64,000 nucleotides of DNA from Zhuqueibacter pondensis (GTDB lineage Bacteria > Zhuqueibacterota > Zhuqueibacteria > Zhuqueibacterales > Zhuqueibacteraceae). A model generated the notes under the pieces. The model had not been told where the DNA came from. It made no database searches and saw nothing but the letters and a program-made list of their open reading frames with translations. Of this stretch, positions 1 through 8,945 are shown piece after piece. The stretch spans positions 62,001 to 126,000 of the forward strand of contig JAPDQK010000002.1 in the NCBI GenBank assembly GCA_034505955.1, in the 5' to 3' direction. The position numbers and the translations under genes were made by a program. How positions within the stretch are numbered: position 1 is the stretch's first letter; each line of letters starts with the position of its first letter.

Positions 1-206
1 ACAGGCACATTGACGAACAGATCATACGTTCCGGACAAAGTGGACAACTCACTATCGCCATCGAAGTTGGGACGCATGAACCTGAGTCCAAAAGTAGCCT
101 TCGCTTCCGGCAACGCCTGCAGGAGAAAAGTTTGGGCAGAGAGAGTTTGAATCGACAGTGCCATGAAAAGCCCCACTGCAGCAGCGACTAACCGATTGCG
201 TCTCAT
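1..206 (-). CDS. Exported protein, N-terminal part only (3' end beyond window)
   Basis: The reading frame starts with ATG at 206 and runs off the left edge, so only 68 residues are visible. It opens MRRNRLVAAAVGLFMALS and continues to a likely cleavage after ALSAQ, a clear Sec signal peptide. The mature part begins QTFLLQALPEAKATFGLRFM, which has the alternating pattern of an outer-membrane or lipid-facing strand. A strong GGAGGA Shine-Dalgarno lies 7-8 bases upstream of the ATG, which decides the start. An overlapping longer open frame (52-288) uses another frame and is a shadow. Function cannot be told from this fragment; an outer-membrane barrel like its neighbour is a guess. Confidence 0.7.
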   Translation of the reverse strand, partial: MRRNRLVAAAVGLFMALSIQTLSAQTFLLQALPEAKATFGLRFMRPNFDGDSELSTLSGTYDLFVNVP

Positions 207-372
207 GGGATGATCCTCCGCTTGTAAAGTTAACTTCCACCGGCGCCAGGCCGGAATGATTTCGTTTCAGAGGCCAAGTCAATGCCAACCATTCAGAACT
301 TGCAACAGTGAAGCCCCTTTATCGATCAGACACAAAAATAATCAAAAAAATTATATAAGCAAGTAGCTTTTA

Positions 373-1536
373 TTATTTCCCAAAGAACACCGAAAAATCC
401 ACCCATGGGACGAACGGGAATCCTCCCTCCTCGAAAAATTCTTTCGAGCTCAGCAGGGCAAGATCCACGGCGAGCTTTTCGCCAAAAAACCGGATGCCGC
501 CGGAGAAGACCACCGTTGCCTCATTGCCGGTAAAGACCCAATTCTCCGTAATCAGCTTGGCGCTGTTGGAAACTTGCGTTTCGCCGCCAATGAGCAGGAT
601 GAGGTTTTTATTGTCAGTGCTCAATGACAGACCGGCGCCCAGGGTCAGGGCGCTGCGGTTGCTGCCAAGGGTACCAACCGCATAACCCAAGATCTCATCC
701 TCCGTCTCTTCCGGAATGGCCAAATACAAAAAGCCGGTGGCGAGATTGACTTCCGGTGAAGCCTGAAAACTGAGCTTGGGAGCAAAGTACGCAAGTTGTG
801 ATTTGGCGCCGGGAACAAGGGAAACACCACCACTCAAAGCAAGAAAGTCAGTCACACCAATGGCCAACGTCGGAAAGAAAACATAATAATCCGCAAAATA
901 GCCCTGCCCGGATTTGAGTCCGCGTCCGGTGGGTGCAAAAAGTAGCCGGCTGGTATTAGGGTCGGTGCGATAAAATTGGCCTTCCCGCATTTCCCCTTGC
1001 AGAGTGGTCACCGCGACAATTTGCGCGTCGGGAACCGGCACTTGTAAGCCGCCGGAGGTGCGCACGAACAACGTGTCACCCTGGGCACGCGAGAAAGTAC
1101 CATTCAGCACCGTGCCATCATGCAAGGTCAGTTTTCGCAGGCCGGTTGCTGCGGGCCACTGGCTCTCGGCAATCGGATAAACAGCTTGCGCTGGCACTGT
1201 CTCGTTGCGTGAAACAGCATTGATTCTTTCGGCCACGCGACGCCGTAAAACTTCAAATCTCTCAGGGGTTATTTTGACAATGAGGAGCTGCGCGCTCTCG
1301 TCACGATTGCGCAAAAGATGCAGTTGATAACCTGATCGCTGGTCGCCGTGCAGCCGGCCAGCCGTGAATCCCGGAATGTCGCCGAAGATTTGATATTTGG
1401 CATTCTCCTGCGCATCAATGATCTCGCCGAGAATTTCATGCAAATACGGACTGCCCGATTGTGCAGTGGCTGACACCGCCAGCAGGAAAATCATGCTCAC
1501 GGCAATGCCGCCGATCGAGAAAATTTGCCGGCTCAT
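373..1536 (-). CDS. Exported protein, probable outer-membrane beta-barrel
   Basis: 387 residues with a signal peptide (MSRQIFSIGGIAVSMIFLLA, cleavage near ATAQ). An ATG twelve bases further upstream is part of the Shine-Dalgarno itself (ATGGAGGC), so the start is placed at 1536. Residues about 25-190 are a soluble-looking segment with an SH3-like stretch (LTLHDGTVLNGTFSRAQGD). The last 200 residues alternate hydrophobic and polar residues with many Gly/Ala and end in FSVFFGK, as barrels with a terminal aromatic do. No enzyme motif is visible. It is the distal gene of a minus-strand series of exported proteins, separated from the upstream lipoprotein by a 91-bp palindromic element. Family not recognised; envelope location is inferred. 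Confidence 0.7.
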   Translation of the reverse strand: MSRQIFSIGGIAVSMIFLLAVSATAQSGSPYLHEILGEIIDAQENAKYQIFGDIPGFTAGRLHGDQRSGYQLHLLRNRDESAQLLIVKITPERFEVLRRRVAERINAVSRNETVPAQAVYPIAESQWPAATGLRKLTLHDGTVLNGTFSRAQGDTLFVRTSGGLQVPVPDAQIVAVTTLQGEMREGQFYRTDPNTSRLLFAPTGRGLKSGQGYFADYYVFFPTLAIGVTDFLALSGGVSLVPGAKSQLAYFAPKLSFQASPEVNLATGFLYLAIPEETEDEILGYAVGTLGSNRSALTLGAGLSLSTDNKNLILLIGGETQVSNSAKLITENWVFTGNEATVVFSGGIRFFGEKLAVDLALLSSKEFFEEGGFPFVPWVDFSVFFGK

Positions 1537-1619
1537 ATAAGCCTCCATTTTAATTGTGCAACGCGCTTCATCAGAAAACGTTTCCGTTTAATAGGGAATT
1601 GTTGGATTGACAGGCACGT

Positions 1620-1710
1620 TTAACCCCGATAATTCACGCGGTGCGTAAATCGACAACACTCTGCTGTTGGCTCAAGCCTGAAAATATGGCTCATGAATTA
1701 TCGGGGTTAA
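1620..1710. repeat. TTAA-ended palindromic element (MITE-like), short copy
   Basis: Perfect 17-bp terminal inverted repeats TTAACCCCGATAATTCA (1620-1636) and TGAATTATCGGGGTTAA (1694-1710) enclose about 57 bp with a small inner hairpin (AACA...TGTT). The ends begin and finish with TTAA. The right end abuts the stop codon of the lipoprotein gene at 1712. A second copy with the same ends and the same CACGCGGTG and AAGCCTGAAAATATGGCTCA segments lies at 45846-46137, where another palindromic element sits in the middle. There is no coding capacity, so a non-autonomous mobile element is the best reading. Confidence 0.75.
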
Positions 1711-1711
1711 T

Positions 1712-2272
1712 TTAGTCATTTCGTCTTTTGAGCGGGTATTTTTCATCGGCATCCAAAACCACCACTGCATCTTCAGCGATGAGCGTGCCGATGGCGGCGC
1801 CAGCCCCGAAGCCGATCAAAGAGCCATAAAAGCCACCGCACATGACACCCCAAAATTCGGCATCCTCGCCGGCATATCTGTCTGCCCGGGCATGTCCAAC
1901 CATCGCGCCAATCACGGCGCCAGCAAACATACCAGCGACGGCACTCCTCAAAATCGTTTTCCCCTTGGCCCGGCGCGAGGCACTGATTCGAGTCAAATCT
2001 GTCTGCTCCAGTGCTGCCGACGTGCTGAGACAGTCACTTTCATCAGCCTCGGCAAGCGGGTAAGATGAATTTGCAGGGAAACGTACTGGCGCAACAATGA
2101 TGCTTTTCGTTGCATTATCCCTCTGCTCCAATATGCTCGTTGCCTCAACCGATTGCAACTGTTTTGCCTCATTCGAGAATTCATCCTGACGGACAAGAAG
2201 ATTTTGTGAACAACCCCAGCACAACAAAGCAATCAACAAATATTGTGTGTAAATAAAATTTTTGCTCATCAT
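1712..2272 (-). CDS. Glycine-zipper lipoprotein
   Basis: 186 residues, starting MMSKNFIYTQYLLIALLC and followed by lipobox WGC, so it is a probable outer- or inner-membrane lipoprotein. AAGGAG lies 9 bases before the first ATG at 2272; the frame stays open upstream but without a good site. The C-terminal half holds two Gly/Ala-rich hydrophobic hairpins (AVAGMFAGAVIGAMVGHARA and GSLIGFGAGAAIGTLIAED), the spacing of glycine-zipper membrane segments. The middle is polar and low in homology signals. The neighbouring gene upstream has a very similar Gly-zipper block, so the two may be distant relatives or partners. Exact role unknown. Confidence 0.7.
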   Translation of the reverse strand: MMSKNFIYTQYLLIALLCWGCSQNLLVRQDEFSNEAKQLQSVEATSILEQRDNATKSIIVAPVRFPANSSYPLAEADESDCLSTSAALEQTDLTRISASRRAKGKTILRSAVAGMFAGAVIGAMVGHARADRYAGEDAEFWGVMCGGFYGSLIGFGAGAAIGTLIAEDAVVVLDADEKYPLKRRND

Positions 2273-2354
2273 TATTATAAACTCCTTTCGCATCCCAATC
2301 AAGAGAAAAATCCGAATTATGCCCAACAGATCTTCTCCATTTGATTGTCGACGA

Positions 2355-3023
2355 TTATCGGGAATGGCTCGTCGCTCGCTCGATCGCGACACAAGCGGCA
2401 AGTTGCGCCACCGGGATCGCAATAAGGATGCGCCCATCTTCAGCGGCGGCTGCCAGCCCGATACCGGCGCCCGCAATACCTATCGAGGCAAAAAGAGCGA
2501 GTGGAAGATTCCCCTGCCGACGATTTGCCAGATGGACGCCCACCGGCAAGAGCAATGCCTCACCAATTGGCGCGCCGATGACAAGACCCGCCAGTCCATC
2601 CCATTCTTCATAGCCGTCTGAAGAGGCCTCGTCAATTCTGGCGCCGATGAGTCCGCCGGCAAAAAGCCCGATGGCGCCCGCCCAAAGTCCGCCTGCGACG
2701 GGCCCTGCGACCGAACCCTGTCGCCGATAACTTTGGACAATTTCATCGTCGTAAAGATTTTTCGTTTCAAAACTATCACTCACGACGGCAAAAGCTCCGG
2801 ATGACGACATTGGCATTTTCGTTTTCACTCTCGGGTCTGCCGGATTCGGCAACCTGGCCCCACACGCGCCGCAGAATTTGCTCGTCATCAAATTTGTCAT
2901 GCCACAGTACGGGCAATAGAACTTTTCCATCGGCTTGATTTCTTGCGCCGCAACCGGCCAGATCAACATGGCCAGTAAACATGAAATCAAAGTTGTGGCG
3001 AGAATTTTCTTTGATCGGATCAT
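2355..3023 (-). CDS. Secreted zinc-ribbon plus glycine-zipper protein
   Basis: 222 residues. The start at 3023 has CGGAGG 8 bases upstream; a longer open frame to 3119 lacks one. A signal peptide (MIRSKKILATTLISCLLAML, cleavage near VAAQ) is followed at once by a zinc ribbon, FYCPYCGMTNLMTSKFCGAC, with the pattern CxxCG-x10-CxxCG. The C-terminal 120 residues contain Gly/Ala-rich hydrophobic stretches (GPVAGGLWAGAIGLFAGGLI and ASIGIAGAGIGLAAA) like those of the downstream lipoprotein. The combination of an exported start with a four-Cys zinc ribbon is shared with the two genes upstream, which suggests one functional set. No catalytic motif seen. Confidence 0.72.
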   Translation of the reverse strand: MIRSKKILATTLISCLLAMLIWPVAAQEIKPMEKFYCPYCGMTNLMTSKFCGACGARLPNPADPRVKTKMPMSSSGAFAVVSDSFETKNLYDDEIVQSYRRQGSVAGPVAGGLWAGAIGLFAGGLIGARIDEASSDGYEEWDGLAGLVIGAPIGEALLLPVGVHLANRRQGNLPLALFASIGIAGAGIGLAAAAEDGRILIAIPVAQLAACVAIERATSHSR

Positions 3024-3099
3024 GATTTTTGCCTCCGAAATGAATTTATAAATCAGGGGCAGGATCTCGAACGATAAGATCCTGCCCGTCTGAACGCGT

Positions 3100-4356
3100 T
3101 TAATTCGATTTGCCAGCATCTCTCAACCTTCCTGTTGGCAGTAAGAGATTGATGTTGGCCTGAATATTCGCATCGGCAATGCCGTCGAAATCGCTGCGAT
3201 AGCGCACGCCGGTGTCTGCCGCCAGCCAGTTGGTGAAGTAGAAACGCACGCCCACCACACCGGCCCAAATGTTTTTGATATCCTTGCTGCTATAGCTGCC
3301 GCCCTCGGCAAAATCATAAGAAGGCAGCCCTTCGATTTCGACCATCACTTGGGCTTTGGGATTGGCTTGAATCGAAACGCCAGCAAACGGCGCCCAGATA
3401 TTGCGTTGCAGTTCTTTGCGGCCTACCTCGAAGAAAGACCAACCTTGCGGATTCCGCACCCGCACATCCGTTAATCCAAGCCCGATATGGCCGGTCACTT
3501 TGCTGATCCGCTTGGAGGCAACAATGTACAATTTGGTGAGTCGCGTTTCAAAAGAAACCTCTGATTTGTTACCCTCCAATTGCTGCCAGCTTGTGGTGCC
3601 GCGCAACGCCATGGCCACTGCCGGCAGGTTGCCACGATCGCGCATGATGAGCATTTTGAAGGCCGAGGTTGGCATACTGGACGACGCTTGCTGCAACGAA
3701 TTGATGACAGATTGGGTGGCGAATTCCACTTCGGCGATGTCACCCAAGCCGAGACCGGCACGGCCAAGAAAATGTCGTTCTTTTTCAATGCCAAAGGCGC
3801 CGCCGCCGGTGAAGTAGAGATCGAGCGACCCGAGCACGTCGGCCGTGGGAACGTTGAACAACCGCGGTAACACCGCCGGCTCGCGCAACATGGTTTTATA
3901 CCAGGGCCGCCGATCCGGTTTGACGCGAGCCTGCGGCTTGGCGGTGATATCTGTTTTGGGGGATTCCTGGCGTGGTGTTTCGGTCAAAGCCGCAGGAACC
4001 GAAACTTCAAGTTGAGTGGTATCACGTGCCACAAGCGCCTTGGCCCGCGCCGCGATTGCGGCCTCGCGTTGGCGGCGTATCATCTCCGCTTCGCGGACTC
4101 GCGCCAGCGAATCTTCGATGGCCTTTTGCCGCGCGGCGTCGCGCTGGCGCTGCAATTCGGCAAGCTTGGCCTCTTTGGCGGCTGCCAGCGAAGCGCCGCA
4201 ATTGATGCAGAATTTGTAGGCCCAGTCGTTCTCATATTTGCATGTCGCACAAAAAACCGTTTTTGGTTCGGCGACTTGAGAGAGCGCCACGGTCGCTCCT
4301 GCCAATAACGCCAACGCCGCGACGACCGCAATGAGGATCATAGATTTTTGTTTCAT
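3100..4356 (-). CDS. Secreted zinc-ribbon, coiled-coil, beta-barrel protein
   Basis: 418 residues. The signal peptide (MKQKSMILIAVVAALALLAG) is followed by a zinc ribbon around residues 34-55 (FCATCKYENDWAYKFCINCG). A charged Ala/Arg/Glu-rich coiled coil spans about 60-115, then a low-complexity linker, then about 250 residues with barrel-like alternating strands (LGSLDLYFTGGGAFGIEKER through VVGVRFYFTNWLAADTGVRY). The architecture suggests an outer-membrane barrel with a periplasmic Cys4 head. It lies 45 bp downstream of another zinc-ribbon gene and 76 bp upstream of a third, on the same strand, so co-transcription is likely. Family not recognised; the barrel call is inference from the pattern. 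Confidence 0.7.
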   Translation of the reverse strand: MKQKSMILIAVVAALALLAGATVALSQVAEPKTVFCATCKYENDWAYKFCINCGASLAAAKEAKLAELQRQRDAARQKAIEDSLARVREAEMIRRQREAAIAARAKALVARDTTQLEVSVPAALTETPRQESPKTDITAKPQARVKPDRRPWYKTMLREPAVLPRLFNVPTADVLGSLDLYFTGGGAFGIEKERHFLGRAGLGLGDIAEVEFATQSVINSLQQASSSMPTSAFKMLIMRDRGNLPAVAMALRGTTSWQQLEGNKSEVSFETRLTKLYIVASKRISKVTGHIGLGLTDVRVRNPQGWSFFEVGRKELQRNIWAPFAGVSIQANPKAQVMVEIEGLPSYDFAEGGSYSSKDIKNIWAGVVGVRFYFTNWLAADTGVRYRSDFDGIADANIQANINLLLPTGRLRDAGKSN

Positions 4357-4401
4357 GATGACAACCTCCTTGATTTGGATATTCGTCGAATCATTCTTAT
4401 A

Positions 4402-4833
4402 TCACAAGCTTGCGAGTAACCCAATAAGCAACACGCTGCAAGTTACTCCGCCAACAATCGTGAAGAAAGCGCCGATGGGATTAGGTCCGCGTTTGGTGAC
4501 TTCGGGCTTTTGTTGGACAACAGAGGCCTCGCGCATCGCGCTCTGAATCCGCAGATTCAGCATGCGATTGAATTCCGGATCGGCGATCAACATGCGGACA
4601 AGCTCTCGGCGTGCCAGCTCCGTGCTATCGATTTTGCTTGCTGTAGTCACGATTCGCTGCGAAGGCGCTGGCAGCGACGTTCCACACTGCAAACAAAATT
4701 TCGCCGCAGGTTTGTTTTCAACACCACATTGCGGGCAGAAAATCTTGGCATCGACTGTCGTGGCTTGCGGTACGCCAATTTGAGGCCAGAGCATGATGAG
4801 CAAGACGCAAGCAATGGAGAAAAGTGATTTCAT
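4402..4833 (-). CDS. Small zinc-ribbon protein with N- and C-terminal membrane segments
   Basis: 143 residues. An N-terminal signal or anchor (MKSLFSIACVLLIMLWPQIG) precedes a zinc ribbon FCPQCGVENKPAAKFCLQCG at about residues 32-51. A helical charged middle follows (ARRELVRMLIADPEFNRMLN), and a C-terminal hydrophobic helix (IGAFFTIVGGVTCSVLLIGL) ends the protein. It is the first of the zinc-ribbon series transcribed leftwards. With the N-terminal positive charge inside, the ribbon would face the periplasm. The role is unknown; a structural or assembly partner of the following barrel protein is possible. Confidence 0.7.
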   Translation of the reverse strand: MKSLFSIACVLLIMLWPQIGVPQATTVDAKIFCPQCGVENKPAAKFCLQCGTSLPAPSQRIVTTASKIDSTELARRELVRMLIADPEFNRMLNLRIQSAMREASVVQQKPEVTKRGPNPIGAFFTIVGGVTCSVLLIGLLASL

Positions 4834-5316
4834 GGTTTCGATCTTCGGTTTTCTAAAATTATGGTAATGCTTGATAGCTCTGCGAGTGGTAGAGCAATGG
4901 TCATGCCTGCAAGTATTACCCTCTGTGCATAGTCACCAACATCATTAAACTATGTCAGTTAGAGCCGAACTGGTGTATTGTCGCCATCATACGAATTTCC
5001 CCGACAACTCTACTTTTGTGCACAATCGATGTGAAGGGAGTATACAGGTCATTCGTGAGTATCTTACTCGCACGACCGATTCTACCCCTTAATTCGTGCG
5101 GCTGTGAGAGAATACTTCTTCAGAGAGAAAGCTTTTGCTACTTTTTATTCAGATAGCGAGTGTAAAGTCGCCATGGCGGGATGTTCTTCAAAACGCGAAT
5201 CTCGTGGGCAAGCTAATTAAAATAGGTTTGCAGGAGGGTAAAATCAGTCAAGTGGAAGATTGTTAAAGGCGTGAATCTCGTGCACGAGGCAATAGACAAA
5301 GTTTACAGTTCAAAAC
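4834..5316. other. Intergenic region, no gene seen
   Basis: About 480 bp between the zinc-ribbon series and the terminator of the Uma2 gene. Both strands are interrupted by frequent stops and no Shine-Dalgarno-preceded frame stands out. Two short similar stretches (gcgaatctcgtg near 5197 and gtgaatctcgtg near 5270) were noted without a clear meaning. It should contain the promoter of the zinc-ribbon series, but no convincing -35/-10 pair was recognised. Confidence 0.5.
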
Positions 5317-5345
5317 AAAAAGGGACTCATTGAGAGTCCCTTTTA
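5317..5345 (-). terminator. Intrinsic terminator of the Uma2 gene
   Basis: A hairpin with stem AGGGACTC/GAGTCCCT, flanked by an A tract on one side and a T tract on the other, lies 45 bp beyond the stop codon of the minus-strand Uma2 gene. On the minus strand the stem is followed by TTTTTG. The A/T flanks mean it could also work in the plus direction. Confidence 0.75.
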
Positions 5346-5389
5346 TGGCTGTTGTCTAAAACAAACCACGTGCTTCTGTGCTTTCAAGA

Positions 5390-5965
5390 TCACACTTTAC
5401 GAAAAATTTTGCTCAAAGGAATTTCCAGCCCGGGGAACAGCGGTGTCATCAGCGTTTGCGTTTTGTCAAGCAGGGCGTGAAAAGCCAGCTTTGTGTCTTT
5501 TCGGCGCCATACTTCAACCGTCTCTTGCTCTTCGTTTGCCATCCAATATTCTCGCACGCCAAATTTTGAATATGTTTTAAGCTTGATGGTGCGGTCACGT
5601 TTCTCCGTGCCGGGAGAGAGCACTTCAATCACCAGGTCTGGCGCACCCTGAACATTCTCACGGGTGAGGATGTCGAATTTCTCTTTTGTGATAAAAACGA
5701 TATCCGGCTGGAGAACATCAATATCCGATAAAATGATGTCAGTTGGTGCTTGGAAAACTTCACCACAAGGGTTTTCTTGAAGAAAGCCCTCGATCACAAA
5801 GAGAAATCTTCTTATAGTACGCTGATGGCCAAGGGTTGGTGCTGGTGACATATAAAGCTCCCCGTCAATGATTTCATAACGTTTCCCGTCGTCGGGTAAT
5901 TGAAGATAGTCCTCGTAGGTAAAGACCTCGAGGCGCTTGGCAGTGTCGACAGTTGCAATGGGCAT
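5390..5965 (-). CDS. Uma2-family (DUF820) restriction-endonuclease-fold protein
   Basis: 191 residues, the usual length for Uma2 proteins. It shows the family pattern: N-terminal FTYEDYLQLPDDGKRYEIID, GELYMSPAPTLGHQRT, a PD-(D/E)XK-like core PDIVFI...APDLVIEVLSPGTEKRD, and a Lys-rich helix KLKTYSKFGVREYWM. These proteins have a nuclease fold and are common, often multicopy, in cyanobacteria and FCB-group genomes; their substrate is generally unknown. It stands alone with its own terminator. No partner toxin, antitoxin or transposase is adjacent. Confidence 0.88.
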   Translation of the reverse strand: MPIATVDTAKRLEVFTYEDYLQLPDDGKRYEIIDGELYMSPAPTLGHQRTIRRFLFVIEGFLQENPCGEVFQAPTDIILSDIDVLQPDIVFITKEKFDILTRENVQGAPDLVIEVLSPGTEKRDRTIKLKTYSKFGVREYWMANEEQETVEVWRRKDTKLAFHALLDKTQTLMTPLFPGLEIPLSKIFRKV

Positions 5966-6055
5966 GATGACACCTATAATAAAATGAAACGTCGAAAGAT
6001 TCCATTTTCAAAATACGAAAAATTTGCCGTTGCTGCAAACACTATTCAACTTTGA

Positions 6056-8314
6056 TCACAGCTCCAGCGCGGTGGTCAGCGCAAAACTGCGAATCGGCTC
6101 CATGGTGCGCTCGACTTGTGTGTAGTTGTATTGGAATACATTGTAGATGTTCAGCATCAGCGTGAGTGGTTTGAAATCCGCGCCGAAACGCAAGTTCGTG
6201 ACCTTTTGCGAAACCCGCGGATCATTTGGATAGACTCGCACCGCTTCGATACGGCTGGCATAACGGGAATCCGCACCAAGCGAGAAACGGCCCAGCGACA
6301 GTGTCACATTGCCAGTCAGCAGATGTCTGGCACGATACGCCAGAGGATCATTCACCTTCCGGCTTTCGCCCGTCTGTGAGTCACGGCGTTCGAGCTCGCG
6401 CGCATCGAGATAGGTGTAGCCCACACCAAAATTCAAATGCCTTTTCCACAGCGCGCCGTTGATTTCCACTTCTGCACCGCGAATGCGCGCACGATTGAAA
6501 TTCTGGAATTGAATGACCTGCCGGCTCCTTTTCGTAACGAAATCGCCTTCAATCAAATCTTGATACTCGTTCCAGAACAACGCGGAATTCACCAAGAAGT
6601 GAGCCGCGATGAATTGCGCTCCAACTTCGTGCGACCATGCAATCTCCGAGCTCAAATTCGGATTGGGAATGACGGTGAATCCACCTGCTTGCGTGCAGGT
6701 AAACATCTCCGCCATCGTGGCCGCGCGAAAACCACGGCCGCTTGAGGCGCGCAAGGACAAACTGGAAGTTGGCGTGTAAACCAGGCCAAACTTGGGATTG
6801 AGATGATACTCAATCAGTCCGGTATCCACCCAGTGATAATCAAAGCGGACACTGCCGACACTCGAGATGATCGAATTCGGTTTCCACTCGTGCTGGAGGT
6901 AGGCAGCACCATCCCAGGAATTGTGGTTGCCGTACAGTGTCGCATCGATAAAGTCAAAAATCCCCACCGCCCCCAAGGTCGTGGCATGACCATCTGCCAG
7001 CTCGAGATCGAGCTGTGTTTCGAGCTCGCCTTTATTGGCCAGCACCTCGATGTGGGTTCCAGATTGTTGACAAAACGGATTGACGCGAGGATCAGCCAGA
7101 TCGTTTTCAATCGTGTTGCGATAGTAGGAGCCGCGCAGTTTCAGGGTCGTGCGTGAGTTCAGCAGCGATCGGAATGTGCCGCCGGCTTGCAGTTTGCTGG
7201 AGGTTGTGACATAGCCAGTCGCATCCGGGGACACTTGAAACGGATGGTTCGTATCCAACCAGGTAAGTGCCTCGCCATGACGATCGTGCGCATAATTGGC
7301 GTAGGCCGTGAGATAGCTGGTTGGGGAGAAAATATATTTCGCCTTGGTATAGCCGCTGAAACGATGATAGTGTCCATTTTCCGAATAGCCGGTGGATTCA
7401 CGCCGGCCGAGCGAGGCACGAATTTTCAAATTGCCGAAGGCGCGGGAATGCGAAATATCTTGATTGTTGTAAGTCAGCGTCCGGTCAGTCCAGTCCCAAT
7501 CTTTGTAGTAGGGTTTGTCATAAATGCCACCGGTGGCTCGGATATTGGTTTGCGGTCTGTCACCGGGATCTTTTGTGATCACGTTCACCACACCACCCAT
7601 GGCATAGCTTCCGTAGAGGGCGGAGGAAGCCCCTTTGACAATTTCCACATGATCGATCTCGCTCGGCGGCAGCGCATCCCACTTGATGTCACCACTGTCG
7701 CCCGGCAACATCGGCACGCCATCGACGAGCAGGAGCACACGGCTGCCGGCGCCGCGGCTGAAACCGGAAGAGCCGCGAATGTTGATTTGGCCGCCCATCA
7801 TATTGACGCCCGGCGTGAACTCCAACACATCGTCGAGTTGGACTTGATTCTGATCCTGAATCTGACGCGCACTCACCACGCTGAGGCTCACCGGCGATTC
7901 CATGAATGATTGTGCTTTTTTCGTGGCCGTCACCACTACTTCCGGCATTTCGATGGCAGAGACGGTGAGCTTTAAATCCACTCTGGTGGTTTCATTTGCG
8001 ACTACTTTCACGCCGGCGGCGATCGCACTGACATAACCAAGCAAGGACGCTTGCAGCCGGTATGTCCCTGCCGGCACGCCGCGAATTAGGAAGCGACCGT
8101 CAATGTCGGAAGCGGCACCGAGAGTTGTCCCTTCTACCATGATATTGGTGCCTGGCAGTAATTCGCGGGTTTTCTGGTCTTGCACGGTACCGGCAATTAC
8201 CCCGCGACTGGACGAAACAGGTTGAGCGTGAGCAATTTGTCCACACCAACATAACGAAGAAATTGCGAAGGCACCACCCAAAAATGTGAATTGTTTTTTC
8301 AACATCCTTTCCAT
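6056..8314 (-). CDS. TonB-dependent outer-membrane receptor with CarboxypepD-like N-terminal domain
   Basis: 752 residues. Signal peptide (FLGGAFAISSLCWCGQIAHA), then a carboxypeptidase-regulatory-like domain at about 33-120 (GVIAGTVQDQKTRELLPGTN), a TonB-box-like stretch (PEVVVTATK), and the plug domain (LDDVLEFTPGVNMMGGQINI and IDHVEIVKGASSALYGSYAM). The beta-barrel runs to the C-terminal SFALTTALEL. It imports an unidentified substrate across the outer membrane using TonB energy; no TonB/ExbBD is in the window. GAGG lies 8 bases before the chosen ATG. It follows a small lipoprotein gene by 91 bp, so the pair is probably one operon read from the promoter near 9088-9116. Confidence 0.93.
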   Translation of the reverse strand: MERMLKKQFTFLGGAFAISSLCWCGQIAHAQPVSSSRGVIAGTVQDQKTRELLPGTNIMVEGTTLGAASDIDGRFLIRGVPAGTYRLQASLLGYVSAIAAGVKVVANETTRVDLKLTVSAIEMPEVVVTATKKAQSFMESPVSLSVVSARQIQDQNQVQLDDVLEFTPGVNMMGGQINIRGSSGFSRGAGSRVLLLVDGVPMLPGDSGDIKWDALPPSEIDHVEIVKGASSALYGSYAMGGVVNVITKDPGDRPQTNIRATGGIYDKPYYKDWDWTDRTLTYNNQDISHSRAFGNLKIRASLGRRESTGYSENGHYHRFSGYTKAKYIFSPTSYLTAYANYAHDRHGEALTWLDTNHPFQVSPDATGYVTTSSKLQAGGTFRSLLNSRTTLKLRGSYYRNTIENDLADPRVNPFCQQSGTHIEVLANKGELETQLDLELADGHATTLGAVGIFDFIDATLYGNHNSWDGAAYLQHEWKPNSIISSVGSVRFDYHWVDTGLIEYHLNPKFGLVYTPTSSLSLRASSGRGFRAATMAEMFTCTQAGGFTVIPNPNLSSEIAWSHEVGAQFIAAHFLVNSALFWNEYQDLIEGDFVTKRSRQVIQFQNFNRARIRGAEVEINGALWKRHLNFGVGYTYLDARELERRDSQTGESRKVNDPLAYRARHLLTGNVTLSLGRFSLGADSRYASRIEAVRVYPNDPRVSQKVTNLRFGADFKPLTLMLNIYNVFQYNYTQVERTMEPIRSFALTTALEL

Positions 8315-8405
8315 GGATTTGGCCTCAATTTTTGATTGTTCGGAACAGCCTTTATCACGCGCGTTGGATCATCGCGCTGTCTGCTCAGCTTGCACGCTGC
8401 GAAGA

Positions 8406-8891
8406 TCACGGTAGAATCGGCGAAGGAGGTTGCAGCACCGAAAAATCCGCCACGATATCAATGCCGGTGAGCAGTCTTTTGGGTGGCACGTCGATTCCAC
8501 GCGGGGACTTGGGATTGCCGGCATCGGCATACATGCCCAAGGTATCCAAACCGCTGAAGTCGCTGGTGGCGATTTTTTTCTTCGGCTTCCAGGCGAGCAC
8601 GACCCAATCGTAATGGCCGGCACTCAGGGTCAGTCGATAATTGGTCGAAGTGACAAATCTTGGCAAGGTATCGCTGAAAACCGGTGGCTTCAAGGGAATA
8701 TCGAAGACGGTGGCTGGCATTTCCTTGAACACGGCAAGGCGGACCCATTCGGTTGAGTCGGGCCAGGTGCCTATAAAAGTGATTTTTCCGGAAATGCCCT
8801 CGTAGACTGGCTCGAGTCCATGGTCAGTGCAAGAGATGACGAGGAATGTCAAAAAGCAGGCGGTGATTCCAGTATCACATTTTTTCCACAT
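8406..8891 (-). CDS. Lipoprotein paired with the TonB receptor
   Basis: 161 residues with a lipoprotein signal (MWKKCDTGITACFLTFLVISC; Cys at the end of the lipobox FLVISC). The mature part looks like an all-beta, carboxypeptidase-regulatory or transthyretin-like fold (GISGKITFIGTWPDSTEWVR, YRLTLSAGHYDWVVLAWKPK). It precedes the TonB receptor gene in the same direction, an arrangement known from surface lipoprotein/TonB receptor pairs, so a role in binding or presenting the same substrate is likely. No catalytic motif. The family is not recognised precisely. Confidence 0.75.
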   Translation of the reverse strand: MWKKCDTGITACFLTFLVISCTDHGLEPVYEGISGKITFIGTWPDSTEWVRLAVFKEMPATVFDIPLKPPVFSDTLPRFVTSTNYRLTLSAGHYDWVVLAWKPKKKIATSDFSGLDTLGMYADAGNPKSPRGIDVPPKRLLTGIDIVADFSVLQPPSPILP

Positions 8892-8945
8892 ATCTTCAAC
8901 CTCGCGTTTTTCGATTAACTTCCAGCGCCGTTTTTCTTCAAGATC

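Noticed and set aside
52..288. Frame overlapping the left-edge exported protein
   Set aside because: It starts upstream of the ribosome-binding site in another frame; the signal-peptide frame starting at 206 is far better supported.
7187..7909. 240-codon plus-strand open frame
   Set aside because: Antisense to the TonB receptor, whose domains are unmistakable; His/Ile/Arg-rich composition typical of a shadow frame.
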